Of a DNA stretch of 48,405 bases, positions 34,026 through 42,738 are shown piece by piece. Where the stretch lies: NCBI GenBank assembly GCA_003696155.1, contig RFFP01000027.1:1-48405 (forward strand), written 5' to 3'. Each line of letters begins with the position of its first letter. The stretch's first letter is position 1. A program made the position numbers and the translations under genes. This DNA is from Acidobacteriota bacterium (GTDB taxonomy: Bacteria > Aquificota > Aquificia > Aquificales > Aquificaceae). The notes beneath the pieces are model-generated. The model made no database searches. It worked only from the letters and a program-made list of their open reading frames with translations, and was not told the origin of the DNA.

Positions 34026-35285
34026 ATGAAAAAGCTGTTGGTCTGGGGTATGGGTGTAAGCGGAAAGTCTGCATTGGAACTTTTGAGGAGTAAGGGTTTA
34101 GAGGTTTACTGCGGGGATGATGCAAAGGGGGACGACTTTAGAGCTTATCTTGACATGGTGGATACGGTGGTCCTCTCTCCGGGCATTCCTCCAAGGCATC
34201 CCCTTTGGCTTGAGGCAGAAAAAAGAGGCATAGAGGTTATAGGGGAGCTAGAGCTTGCTTGGAGGTTCTTTAGGGGCAAAGCCATAGCCATAACGGGAAC
34301 GGATGGCAAGTCCACAACCACAAGGCTTACATACCTTATACTCAGAGAACACTACGCCAATGTGGAGGAGGGAGGCAATATAGGAAGGCCCTTCTCAGAG
34401 GTGGTGCTAAGAAATCCGAAAAGCCTTGCAGTGCTAGAGGTCTCTTCCTTTCAGGGTAAAACCCTCAAGAGCTTCAAGCCTCTGGGTGGAGCTTTTCTAA
34501 ACTTCTCTGAAGACCACCTTGATTGGCACGAAAGCATGGAGGATTACCTTTGGAGCAAGAGAAACATATTCTCAAGACAGACAGATGGGGATTTTTTGCT
34601 TTTGAATGCCTTGGACCAAAGGGTGGCTAGCATACCCACCGGAGGCAGTAAGTTTTACCTACTCTCTAAGGATTCTCATGGTTTTATAAAGGATGAAAGG
34701 GCCTACTTTCTGGGTGAGGAGCTCTTCCATGTGGAAAAGCTCAAGATAAAAGGCTGGCACAACTGGACCAACGCCCTCTTTGCAGGGGCCATAGCAAGGC
34801 TTATGGGGGTAGAGGTGGAGGTTATAAGGGAAGTTCTTTACTCCTTTGCTGGACTTCCCTACAGGATGGAGTACCTTGGGAGCTTTGGGGGAGTAGAGGT
34901 TTACAACGATTCAAAATCCACAACGGTAAACGCCTTAAGGGCAGCCCTAGAAAGCTTCAAAGAGAATAAGGTCATACTCATAGCTGGGGGTAAGGACAAG
35001 GGGGGAGATTTTGAAAGTGTGAGGGAGCTTGTAAAAAGGTATACAAAAGGGGTTGTGCTTATAGGTGAGGCAAAGGAGCGGATAGCCAAGGCGTGGAAAG
35101 GGGTGGAGCTATACTTGGAGGATAGCCTTGATGGGGCTGTCAAAAGGGCTCTGGAGCTGGCTGAGCCATCAGACGTTATACTTTTCTCCCCAGCCTGTGC
35201 CTCCTTTGACATGTTTAGAGACTACAAGGAAAGGGGAGAGAGGTTCAAAGAAATAGTGTTAAATCTCACATCCTCTCCGCAATAG
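34026..35285 (+). CDS. murD: UDP-N-acetylmuramoyl-L-alanine--D-glutamate ligase
   Basis: A Mur ligase of 419 residues that adds D-Glu to UDP-MurNAc-L-Ala in the cytoplasm. The N-terminal Rossmann-like domain begins VWGMGVSGKSAL and contains LSPGIPP, the ATP loop is GTDGKSTTT (91-99), and the C-terminal domain has YNDSKSTTVNA and ILIAGGKDKGG, both typical of MurD. It ends the rod-shape operon rather than lying in a dcw cluster. Its last 20 bp overlap the end of icd on the other strand. Confidence 0.95.
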   Translation: MKKLLVWGMGVSGKSALELLRSKGLEVYCGDDAKGDDFRAYLDMVDTVVLSPGIPPRHPLWLEAEKRGIEVIGELELAWRFFRGKAIAITGTDGKSTTTRLTYLILREHYANVEEGGNIGRPFSEVVLRNPKSLAVLEVSSFQGKTLKSFKPLGGAFLNFSEDHLDWHESMEDYLWSKRNIFSRQTDGDFLLLNALDQRVASIPTGGSKFYLLSKDSHGFIKDERAYFLGEELFHVEKLKIKGWHNWTNALFAGAIARLMGVEVEVIREVLYSFAGLPYRMEYLGSFGGVEVYNDSKSTTVNALRAALESFKENKVILIAGGKDKGGDFESVRELVKRYTKGVVLIGEAKERIAKAWKGVELYLEDSLDGAVKRALELAEPSDVILFSPACASFDMFRDYKERGERFKEIVLNLTSSPQ

Positions 35286-36528
35286 CCTGGGCAAAGTCCA
35301 TAGTGGAAAGATCCTTTGCATGTAGCCCCATTTTTCTAAAGCCGCCGGCTATATCCGGAGTGCCAAGTCTTTCCTCTATTGCCCTCTTAACCCCTGCGTA
35401 TATCAGTTGTGCAGCCTCTTTCCAGCCTATGTATTCAAGGAGCATAGCGCCAGAAAGGGTAAGGGAAAGGGGGTTAGCAATACCTTTACCAGCTATATCG
35501 TAGGCTGTGCCGTGGGTGCTTTCAAAGAGGGCGTATCCGTCGCCTATGTTTCCGCTGGGCACAAAACCCGGACCACCCACAAGGGCAGAGGCCAAGTCAG
35601 ATATGTAGTCGCCGTTTAGGTTCTGGGTTACTATAACATCGTAAGCCTCTGGCTTTAAAACCAGCTGCATAAGCATCTGGTCCGTTATGACCTTTACCAT
35701 AAGCACTTGACCTTCTAAGGGCTCTCCCTTTGTTATCACCCTACCCTTAAACTCTGACTCTTCTGCTACTTCAAAGGCCCAGTTCATAAAGGCACCTTCT
35801 GTAGCCTTCATTATGTTGCCCTTACCTACTATTGCAACGGTCTTCTTCCCATTTTCCAGAGCCCACCTTAAAGCCTTTCTCACATGCCTTTTTGTTTTGA
35901 ACTCGCTCATGGGCTTTACGGTTATGCCACAGTCTGGGGGAAGGGCATCCTCGGAGACTCCCATCTCTTCAAGAAAGAACCTTCTTACCCTTTGGGTGTC
36001 CTCCGCTTTTGGCATGTACTCTATGGACATGTAAACATCGTCCGAGTTTTCCCTAAAGACTGCAACGTTGACCCTCCCTGGGTTGGGGATGGGAGAGGGC
36101 TGTCCGAGCCAATAGACGGGTCTTATGGCTGAGTAAAAGTCCATAGACTGGCGCAGTATGGCATTCAGAGACTTTCCGCCCTTGCCTACGGGTGTGCCAA
36201 GGGGTCCCTTTATGGAAACTACTGCCTCCCTAAGAAACTCCAAGGTCTGTTTGGGCATACGCTCCCCTGTTTTTTCCTCAGCCTTATCACCAGCAAGAAG
36301 TTCTACCCAGAATATCCTTTTACTGCTAGCGTAAGCCCTTTCCACCGCAGTGTTTACCACATGTAGCATTGCGGGCGCTATCTCCGGACCTATACCGTCC
36401 CCCTCTATATAGGGTATTATGGGGTTATCTGGAACTTCTAGGCTCTTATCCTCTTTTAGCTTTATAAACTGACCTTCCTTTGGAAGGGCTACCTTGCCTT
36501 CCCACTTAAAGATGTTGTCCCACTTCAT
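35266..36528 (-). CDS. icd: isocitrate dehydrogenase, NAD-type cofactor residues
   Basis: A 420-residue decarboxylating-dehydrogenase family protein. The substrate loop has S120, N122 and R126 in GGKSLNAILRQ. At the cofactor-selecting positions the sequence is HGTAYDIAG, with Asp344-Ile345 where NADP enzymes such as E. coli Icd have Lys344-Tyr345; this predicts NAD(H) use. In Hydrogenobacter thermophilus a related enzyme is described as an NADH-dependent oxalosuccinate reductase of the reductive TCA cycle; that this protein does the same is inference. The ATG is 8 nt after TAAAAT with no SD. The gene is divergent from the phn operon. Confidence 0.93.
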   Translation of the reverse strand: MKWDNIFKWEGKVALPKEGQFIKLKEDKSLEVPDNPIIPYIEGDGIGPEIAPAMLHVVNTAVERAYASSKRIFWVELLAGDKAEEKTGERMPKQTLEFLREAVVSIKGPLGTPVGKGGKSLNAILRQSMDFYSAIRPVYWLGQPSPIPNPGRVNVAVFRENSDDVYMSIEYMPKAEDTQRVRRFFLEEMGVSEDALPPDCGITVKPMSEFKTKRHVRKALRWALENGKKTVAIVGKGNIMKATEGAFMNWAFEVAEESEFKGRVITKGEPLEGQVLMVKVITDQMLMQLVLKPEAYDVIVTQNLNGDYISDLASALVGGPGFVPSGNIGDGYALFESTHGTAYDIAGKGIANPLSLTLSGAMLLEYIGWKEAAQLIYAGVKRAIEERLGTPDIAGGFRKMGLHAKDLSTMDFAQAIAERM

Positions 36529-36536
36529 GCTTAATA

Positions 36537-36542
36537 ATTTTA
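36537..36542 (-). promoter_or_regulatory. possible -10 box of icd (leaderless)
   Basis: TAAAAT on the minus strand, 8 nt before the icd ATG. No SD and no clear -35. It lies about 55 bp from the TTAAC repeats, so shared control with phn is possible. Confidence 0.4.
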
Positions 36543-36597
36543 ACTCAAGTCACAAAATTCAGCATGTTTATAAATCCAATGGCGCTTGATAATAGTC

Positions 36598-36637
36598 TTA
36601 ACCAATTCTTAACGGTTTCTTAAAAAAAATCTTAACA
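36598..36637 (+). promoter_or_regulatory. PHO-box-like operator: four tandem TTAAC repeats before phnD
   Basis: TTAACC (36598), TTAACG (36609), TTAAAA (36620) and TTAACA (36632) are spaced by 5, 5 and 6 bp, giving periods of 11, 11 and 12. Each is preceded by TC. A weaker copy, GCTTGA, lies 12 bp further up. PhoP of Bacillus binds TTAACA-like repeats with 5-bp gaps, and PhoB of E. coli also uses an 11-bp period. The array ends about 15 bp before a TATAAA (36652-36657), where an activator would sit. The operator role is inferred. Confidence 0.7.
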
Positions 36638-36651
36638 CAACTCCACTACGA

Positions 36652-36657
36652 TATAAA
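36652..36657 (+). promoter_or_regulatory. probable -10 box of the phn operon
   Basis: TATAAA, 26 nt before the phnD ATG, with the TTAACA of the last repeat in the -35 region at a short 14-nt spacing, as expected for an activator-dependent promoter. The leader carries AGGAGGT 6 nt before the ATG. Confidence 0.45.
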
Positions 36658-36683
36658 CACAACCTTACAAAGGAGGTAAACAA

Positions 36684-37583
36684 ATGAGGAAGCTGTTAGG
36701 GTTTGTTATGGTTTTGTTTGCCACACTTCTCAGTCATAGCGCTTCCCAAGCCAAGTGCCTAAATATGGGTATTATACCTGCGGAAGACCCAAAGGCCATG
36801 ATGGAACAGTACAAACCCATGAAAGAGTGGCTGGAAAAGCAAATAGGTTCCTGTATTGAATACTTCACCGCCACGGACTATTTGGGTGTAGTGGAGGCAA
36901 TGAGGTCCAAAAAGGTGGACTTTGCCTGGTTTGGACCCTTCTCCTACGTGATGGCAAAGGAGAGGGCAGGAGCAGAGGCTTTTGCGGTGGGAGTAGACCC
37001 TACTGGTAAAACTACCTACCGCTCCCTAATCTTGGCGACACCGGAGGTAGCCCAAAAGCTCGGAATAACCTCCCCTCTTGTTGGTGAAGAGGGTATGAAG
37101 ATATTGGCACAGAAGCTTAGCAACTTCAAAAAGCAGTTTCACATTATCTTTGTTGACCCAGCTTCCACCTCTGGCTACGCAGTGCCAAGGTACTATATGC
37201 ACATTGCGGGCATAGACGAGAAAGCCTTCAAAAAGGTCGGTTTCATAAGCACACATGACGCTGCGGAGCTCGCAGTTGCTAAAAAGATAGTGGACATGGC
37301 AGCTGACAGCGACATCACCTATGAGAAGATGGTCTCCCAAGGAAAGATATCCAAAGAGACCAACGTAATCCTATGGAAATCTCCAGAGCTTCCTGGTTCT
37401 CCTTGGGCCTACAGGAAAGACCTGTCAGAAGACCTGAAGAAGCTCAGGGAAGCTTTTTACAAACTTCCCAAGGACATAGCTGCGGGCTATGGCAACATAG
37501 TGGGCTATAGGCCGGTAAGCGACAAGGACTACACCATAATAGCGGAGGTCAAGAAGGTGGTAGACCAACTGCAAAAGAGGTAA
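36684..37583 (+). CDS. phnD: phosphonate ABC transporter, periplasmic binding protein
   Basis: A 299-residue secreted protein. A signal peptide (about 1-23, with cleavage after SQA) precedes a PhnD-like fold: GIIPAEDPKAMMEQYKPM at the start, TDYLGVVEAMRSKKVDFAWFGP (about 64-85), and VDPASTSGYAVP (about 157-168), the loop that holds the phosphonate headgroup in relatives. A strong AGGAGGT site and the PHO-box-like array lie upstream. It begins the ten-gene phn operon. Confidence 0.92.
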   Translation: MRKLLGFVMVLFATLLSHSASQAKCLNMGIIPAEDPKAMMEQYKPMKEWLEKQIGSCIEYFTATDYLGVVEAMRSKKVDFAWFGPFSYVMAKERAGAEAFAVGVDPTGKTTYRSLILATPEVAQKLGITSPLVGEEGMKILAQKLSNFKKQFHIIFVDPASTSGYAVPRYYMHIAGIDEKAFKKVGFISTHDAAELAVAKKIVDMAADSDITYEKMVSQGKISKETNVILWKSPELPGSPWAYRKDLSEDLKKLREAFYKLPKDIAAGYGNIVGYRPVSDKDYTIIAEVKKVVDQLQKR

Positions 37584-37601
37584 GTTAAGGAGTCTGTGCA
37601 A

Positions 37602-38366
37602 ATGGTTAAGTTTGTAGAGGTAAGTAAGAACTTTGGCAGGAAACCCGTCCTTTCGGGCGTGAGCCTTGAGGTGAGGGAGGGGGAAATGATCGCCCTCATA
37701 GGGCCCAGTGGATCTGGAAAGACAACCCTTATACGCATGGTAAACGGATTTGTGGTACCGGACAGTGGTGAGGTCTGGGTGATGAACAGGAAGGTTGAAT
37801 ACAGATCTAGGTCCGCGCTCAAAAGTATTAGGAAAGAGACAGCCATGGTTTATCAGCTGTTCAATTTGGTGGACAGGCTTACCACCCTTCAGAACGTGCT
37901 CTCAGGCGCCCTTGGTAGATATAACAGCCTTATGGAGACTCTACTATCCTGCATGGGTTTCTTCAAAAGGGAGGATGTGGAGTTGGCTATGGACATACTC
38001 AGATATGTGGGGCTTGAGGAAAAGGCTTACGAGAGGGTGGACAGGCTAAGCGGTGGACAGAAACAGAGGGTAGCCATAGCAAGAGCCCTTATGCAACAGC
38101 CGCGCGTGCTTTTGGCAGATGAGCCCATAGCTAGCCTTGACCCCAAAACAGGCAAAAAGATAATAAACCTTCTCAGAAGAATAAACCAGGAAAAGGGTAT
38201 AGCGGTTATATGCGTCCTCCATCACATAGACATGGTCAGGGAGTACTTTGAGAGGGTAGTAGCCATCAGAGAAGGGAGGGTCCTCTTTGACGGTAGAGCA
38301 ACAGACTTGGACGAAGGTCTTCTGGAAGAGATATACCAGCTTGAAGAGGAAGCATGTACAGCCTAA
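37602..38366 (+). CDS. phnC: phosphonate ABC transporter, ATP-binding protein
   Basis: A 254-residue ABC ATPase: Walker [10 protein letters not shown] (34-42), a Q-loop in [13 protein letters not shown], signature [15 protein letters not shown], and Walker [13 protein letters not shown]. The PhnC-type NLVDRL stretch supports phosphonate import. The ATG at 37602 lies 9 nt after AAGGAG and is preferred over a GTG two codons earlier, which is only 3 nt from that site. It overlaps phnE by 13 bp. Confidence 0.93.
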   Translation: MVKFVEVSKNFGRKPVLSGVSLEVREGEMIALIGPSGSGKTTLIRMVNGFVVPDSGEVWVMNRKVEYRSRSALKSIRKETAMVYQLFNLVDRLTTLQNVLSGALGRYNSLMETLLSCMGFFKREDVELAMDILRYVGLEEKAYERVDRLSGGQKQRVAIARALMQQPRVLLADEPIASLDPKTGKKIINLLRRINQEKGIAVICVLHHIDMVREYFERVVAIREGRVLFDGRATDLDEGLLEEIYQLEEEACTA

Positions 38367-39889
38367 ACTCTGGTGTAAAAACCTCCCAGAGAATAAGGAG
38401 CTTTTTAATAGTTTTGGGGCTGGTTCTTGTTCTTGCCTTGTCCCTTAGAGCCTCGCGTTTTGAACTCCATAAGCTCTTTACTGGAGCTTCCCAGTCGGCA
38501 GAACTGGTAAGGGAGATGTTTCCCCCAGACTTTTCTAATTTTTTAGAGGTGCTGAGGTTAACCGCGGAGACGCTGTCAGTAGGCTTTTGGGGCACCTTTC
38601 TTGGCACCCTTCTCTCCATTCCCTTGGCTCTGCTTTCCGCATCCAACACATCAAACAGGTTTTTATATCCAATAGCCCGGTATATCCTTAGCCTTCTGAG
38701 GGCTGTACCCGAGCTCCTCTATGCCCTTCTTTTTGTTATAGCCATAGGGCTTGGTCCCTTTGCAGGTGTCCTCGCTCTAATCTTTCATACAGTAGGCCTT
38801 CTTGGTAAGTTTCTGTCCGAGTCCATAGAGAGCATTGACCCAAGGCCTGTGGAGGCTATAAGGTCCGCTGGTGCAAGCCCTTTGGGAGCTATAAGGTATG
38901 CTGTACTGCCACAAGTCTTACCACTCTTTGTCGGTTACTTCCTTTACATGTTGGACCACAACGTACGCGTTGCAATCGCCCTAGGTATAGTGGGAGTGGG
39001 AGGCTTAGGGGTAGAGCTCTTTACCGCCATGAGAACCTTTGACTATCAGAGAGCGCTGACAATTATAGTTGTAATCTCTATACTTATTACCCTACTTGAC
39101 CGCATATCTGCAAAGATAAGGGGAGATATAATAGAGGGACGTGCCGTTAACAAGCCTTACCTTCTGGTGCTATCTCTTCTCGGACTTTCCTCTGTTTACT
39201 TCATACCTCTAGAGATCTCAAACCTCGGACACAGAATGGTCACATTGTGGGAGTTTATAGTAAGTATGTATCCACCAGACTTTTCAACCTTAGGAATTTA
39301 CGTAAAGCTTATGGTTGAAACGGTGGCTATAGCCATATCTGGGACCTTTCTGGCGGTCCTCATGGCTCTACCCTTGGGTTTTGGCTCTGCGAGGAACATA
39401 GTGCACCTTTCACTTCTTGTAAACCTCTTTAGGGAGGTTAACAACTTCCTGAGGGCTATACCGGAGATAGTCCTCGCCCTTATATTCGTGGCTGCGGTTG
39501 GTCTTGGACCCTTTGCGGGAGTTTTGGCCATAGCACTCCATACCGCAGGCTTTTTGGGCAAATTCTATGCCGAAGTCGTGGAAAACATAGACAGAAAACC
39601 TCTTGAGGCGATAGAGGCTACAGGAACCTCCTTCCTCCAGAAGCTGAGGTTTGCCGTACTGCCCCAGGTTATCCCCCTCTTTAACAGCTACAGCCTCTAT
39701 ATACTTGACAGGAACGTGAGGGCAGCAACTACCATGGGATTGGTAGGTGCAGGCGGGATAGGCTTTGAGCTCATCATGAGCATAAAACTCTTTGACTACC
39801 AAAGAACGGCAACCATATTGATGGTGGTTATAAGCACCATAATGTTAATAGACTGGCTCTCTTTTTATCTCAGAAGGAGGACCCTATGA
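38354..39889 (+). CDS. phnE: phosphonate ABC transporter permease, fused PhnE-PhnE
   Basis: A 511-residue permease made of two homologous halves, each about the size of a single PhnE. Matching blocks are MFPPDFSNF and MYPPDFSTL, LRAVPELLYALLFV and LRAIPEIVLALIFV, GLGPFAGVLAL and GLGPFAGVLAI, and YAVLPQVLPLF and FAVLPQVIPLF, offset by about 250 residues. Each half has the EAA-type coupling loop. One polypeptide thus supplies the whole transmembrane pore that normally needs two copies. It is translated from within the end of phnC and overlaps phnG as ATGA. Confidence 0.93.
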   Translation: MYSLNSGVKTSQRIRSFLIVLGLVLVLALSLRASRFELHKLFTGASQSAELVREMFPPDFSNFLEVLRLTAETLSVGFWGTFLGTLLSIPLALLSASNTSNRFLYPIARYILSLLRAVPELLYALLFVIAIGLGPFAGVLALIFHTVGLLGKFLSESIESIDPRPVEAIRSAGASPLGAIRYAVLPQVLPLFVGYFLYMLDHNVRVAIALGIVGVGGLGVELFTAMRTFDYQRALTIIVVISILITLLDRISAKIRGDIIEGRAVNKPYLLVLSLLGLSSVYFIPLEISNLGHRMVTLWEFIVSMYPPDFSTLGIYVKLMVETVAIAISGTFLAVLMALPLGFGSARNIVHLSLLVNLFREVNNFLRAIPEIVLALIFVAAVGLGPFAGVLAIALHTAGFLGKFYAEVVENIDRKPLEAIEATGTSFLQKLRFAVLPQVIPLFNSYSLYILDRNVRAATTMGLVGAGGIGFELIMSIKLFDYQRTATILMVVISTIMLIDWLSFYLRRRTL

Positions 39890-40296
39890 TGAATAAGTGT
39901 TTAGCTCTGCAGAGCTTGATGCCTGAGGAGATAAGAAACCTTCTTGATCCCTTCCTTCCGGACATAGCCTACACCGTTGAGAACAAGCTGGTTATGATGG
40001 TTGTGAAAGACCCCTTTGACGTGCCCTTTTGTCTTGGTGAGGTACTGGTGGTAGAAGCAAGGGTTCAGTATGAGAGAGAGGAGGGCTACGCTGTAGTGCT
40101 TGGGGATAACAAGGAGCTGGCTATACTTTGTGCCCTTTTGGACCTTATAGAGAGGAGAGGGGGGCTATCGGAAAGCGAAAAGGGACTCATCTTAGAACTT
40201 GAACGGATTCTAAGAAACCAGGAAAAGGAGAGGGAGCAGGAAAGAAAGGTTCTTTCCAAGACCCTAGCCTTTTTTGAGGACATGGCATGGAGATGA
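39886..40296 (+). CDS. phnG: C-P lyase core subunit PhnG
   Basis: A 136-residue protein with the PhnG elements MMVVKDPFDVPFCLGEVLVVEARV and GYAVVLGDNKELAILCALLD. PhnG is part of the PhnGHIJ core and, with PhnI, helps attach the ribose-triphosphate to phosphonate. The last 30 residues are strongly charged and helical. Start overlaps the phnE stop. Confidence 0.9.
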   Translation: MMNKCLALQSLMPEEIRNLLDPFLPDIAYTVENKLVMMVVKDPFDVPFCLGEVLVVEARVQYEREEGYAVVLGDNKELAILCALLDLIERRGGLSESEKGLILELERILRNQEKEREQERKVLSKTLAFFEDMAWR

Positions 40297-40838
40297 GGGA
40301 TTTCTGTCAGAAGACCTTTAGAGTGCTACTTAACTGCATGGCAAGGCCTGGAACTGTGGGGAAGCTGGACAGTCTCTCCCATTTGGTCTCTCACTGGCCA
40401 TTTCCTTCTTTGAGCTTGCTTCTTTACACCCTGATGGACAGATGGGTGAGCTTCTCGGTTGTAGGAGATGAAAATTACGAAAGGTTTCTAAGGGAGCTCA
40501 CAGGGGCAAAGCCTACCTCTTTGGACAGGGCTGACTTTGTGGTGTTCTTAGGAAGCACCAGGGGACTTTTATCTGAGGTCAAGGTAGGTTCCTACGAGAG
40601 CCCGGAGGAGGGAGCCTTCTGTGTTTATTACATGTCAAGGTTTGAAAGTAGGAGCAGGGTCCTTCTGCAAGGTCCTGGTATAGAGGGAAGCCTTGTCCTG
40701 TCCACACCTCTAGAGAGGGAGGAGCTCTTGACCCTTTCTAAGGTAAACTCCCTCTTTCCCCTCGGTGTTGACCTTATTCTCTTGGAGGAAGGCAAGCTCT
40801 TTTGCCTTCCCAGATCTACCCGTTTGGAGGTTCTTTAG
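40287..40838 (+). CDS. phnH: C-P lyase core subunit PhnH
   Basis: A 183-residue protein opening with FCQKTFRVLLNCMARPGTV, the conserved N-terminal element of PhnH, and containing DRADFVVFLGS and LQGPGIEG. It is a structural subunit of the C-P lyase core. Two starts are possible, ATG 40287 or ATG 40293; the second makes an ATGA overlap with phnG. Confidence 0.9.
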   Translation: MEMRDFCQKTFRVLLNCMARPGTVGKLDSLSHLVSHWPFPSLSLLLYTLMDRWVSFSVVGDENYERFLRELTGAKPTSLDRADFVVFLGSTRGLLSEVKVGSYESPEEGAFCVYYMSRFESRSRVLLQGPGIEGSLVLSTPLEREELLTLSKVNSLFPLGVDLILLEEGKLFCLPRSTRLEVL

Positions 40839-41906
40839 ATGGGTTATGTTGCCATAAGGGTAAACCAGGAAGCCATAGAGAACGCGGAGGCGCTCTTTTA
40901 CCATCTTAGGACCAAGGGCAACAGCTCGGCTCCCACCTTGGATCAGGTGGCTCAGTACTTCCATCTTCTTGTGGACAGGATCATGTCGGAAGGGAGCCTA
41001 TATGCACCAAAGCTTGCAGCCCTAGCCCTACTTCAGTCCGCCGGTGATACCTTAGAGAGCGCCTTTCTCCTAAGGGCTTACAGGTCCACCCTATCAAGGC
41101 TTGATTACTCTCTGCCGGTGGATACTCGAAACATGCAGGTAATAAGGCGCATATCCGCAGCCTTTAAAGACCTACCTGGCGGACAGCTTCTAGGTCCTAG
41201 CCTTGACTACAGCCTAAGACTTCTCAACTTCGAGCTCCTTGAAGAAGACACATGGAGAAGGTATGCTCGCTCCCTCATTGAGGGCTTGGAAAGGATAGTG
41301 CCCATTCCCGAAAACCTTCCCAAGCTCATAGACATTCTCAGAAAAGAGGGTCTTGTAGTGGAGAATGTAGCGGACAGGAGCTTTGTGGACATAACTAGGG
41401 AGCCTCTCTCCCTCCCAGCAAAGAGGAGTGCGGTCCTTCAGTCCCTTTCAAGAGGTGAGACGGGAGGGCTCTTACTTCTTGCCTACTCCAACATGAGAGG
41501 TTACGGAGATATACACCCTACTGTAGGCGAGCTAAGGGTTGGCTATCTGAAGCTTGAAATACCTCACCCTAAGGGTGGGACCATATGTGTGGGAGAGGTA
41601 AAGGTCACAGAGGCCGAGGTTATCGCGCGCTTCACCTCAGAAAGGGGAGAACCTAGGTTCAGCATAGGCTACGGGCTCTGCTTTGGACACAACGAGACAA
41701 AAGCTATATGCATGGCTGTGCTGGACAACGCCATACATTTCGGCACTGGTAAAAATCCTTCGGAGGATCAGGAGTTTGTCCTCATGCACGTGGACGGAGT
41801 TGACTCTATGGGCTTTGCCAACCACTACAAACTACCCCATTATGTGACCTTCCAGTCAGACTTAGACAGACTTAGGAGCATGAGGTCCAAGGATGGAAAG
41901 GTATAA
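40839..41906 (+). CDS. phnI: C-P lyase core subunit PhnI
   Basis: A 355-residue protein, the same size as E. coli PhnI (354). It begins GYVAIRVNQEAIENAEAL, and has LDYSLRLLNFELLEE, AYSNMRGYGDIHPTVGELRVGY and SIGYGLCFGHNETKAI, all typical PhnI segments. PhnI carries the nucleosidase activity that displaces adenine from ATP with phosphonate. It starts directly after the phnH stop and overlaps phnJ by 14 bp. Confidence 0.94.
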   Translation: MGYVAIRVNQEAIENAEALFYHLRTKGNSSAPTLDQVAQYFHLLVDRIMSEGSLYAPKLAALALLQSAGDTLESAFLLRAYRSTLSRLDYSLPVDTRNMQVIRRISAAFKDLPGGQLLGPSLDYSLRLLNFELLEEDTWRRYARSLIEGLERIVPIPENLPKLIDILRKEGLVVENVADRSFVDITREPLSLPAKRSAVLQSLSRGETGGLLLLAYSNMRGYGDIHPTVGELRVGYLKLEIPHPKGGTICVGEVKVTEAEVIARFTSERGEPRFSIGYGLCFGHNETKAICMAVLDNAIHFGTGKNPSEDQEFVLMHVDGVDSMGFANHYKLPHYVTFQSDLDRLRSMRSKDGKV

Positions 41907-42738
41907 CTTTGGCTTTTTGGACGAAGAGGCAAAAAGGGAGATAAGGCGCAAAATCCTAAAGGCGGTAGCCATACCTGGCTATCAAGTACCCTTTGCATCA
42001 AGAGAAGTGCCCCTTCTTAAGGGTTGGGGCACTGGCGGCCTTCAGATAACCCTTTCCCTCATAGGTAAGGAAGACATCCTAAAGGCTATAGACCAAGGGT
42101 GCGACTACAGCCTAAACGCCATGAACATAAAGAGATTTGTAAGGGCGGTCACGGGTGTTGAGACTACCACAGACACCAGAAGGGCAACCCTTATCCAGAC
42201 GAGACATCGCATACCGGAGGAGGAGCTAAGAGAGGACCAGATACTCATCTTTCAAGTTCCCTACCCCGAGCCCCTAAGGTGGGTAAAGGCTTCAGAGAGG
42301 GAGACCAGAAGAATGCACGCAGAGGCGGACTACGGCCTCATGTGGCTATCCCTTTACGAGGATATGGTAAGGTACAAGGAGGTAACCATAGGCGCCCGCT
42401 ATCCCGTTCTGGTAAATAGACGCTACATCATGGACCCGAGCCCTATACCAAGGTGGGACGTGCCAAAGCTACACATGTCCAAGCATCTAAACCTTTTTGG
42501 CGCTGGAAGGGAGAAGAAGATATACGCAGTGCCACCGCACACCAGCGTGGAGCCTCTGGAGTTTGAGGACTATCCCTTTAGGGTAGAAGACTTTTCGGGT
42601 AAAGCCTGCGCCCTGTGCGGTAGCAGTGAGAGCTTTCTAGACGAGATAGTAGAGGACGGAGGAAGGAGGACTTATGTATGCTCCGATACAGACTACTGCA
42701 CAAGGAGGAGACAGAGTGGAGCTACTGTTAAAAGTTGA
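41893..42738 (+). CDS. phnJ: carbon-phosphorus lyase PhnJ (radical SAM-type)
   Basis: A 281-residue protein, identical in length to E. coli PhnJ. The IPGYQVPF segment holds Gly29, matching E. coli Gly32, the glycyl-radical site. The iron-sulfur cysteines are C239, C242, C263 and C269 (CALC then CSDTDYC), as in E. coli. DPSPIPRWDVPK and LFGAGREKKIYAVPPHT are also conserved. PhnJ breaks the C-P bond of ribose-phosphate phosphonate. All key residues are present, so activity is likely. Confidence 0.96.
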   Translation: MERYNFGFLDEEAKREIRRKILKAVAIPGYQVPFASREVPLLKGWGTGGLQITLSLIGKEDILKAIDQGCDYSLNAMNIKRFVRAVTGVETTTDTRRATLIQTRHRIPEEELREDQILIFQVPYPEPLRWVKASERETRRMHAEADYGLMWLSLYEDMVRYKEVTIGARYPVLVNRRYIMDPSPIPRWDVPKLHMSKHLNLFGAGREKKIYAVPPHTSVEPLEFEDYPFRVEDFSGKACALCGSSESFLDEIVEDGGRRTYVCSDTDYCTRRRQSGATVKS

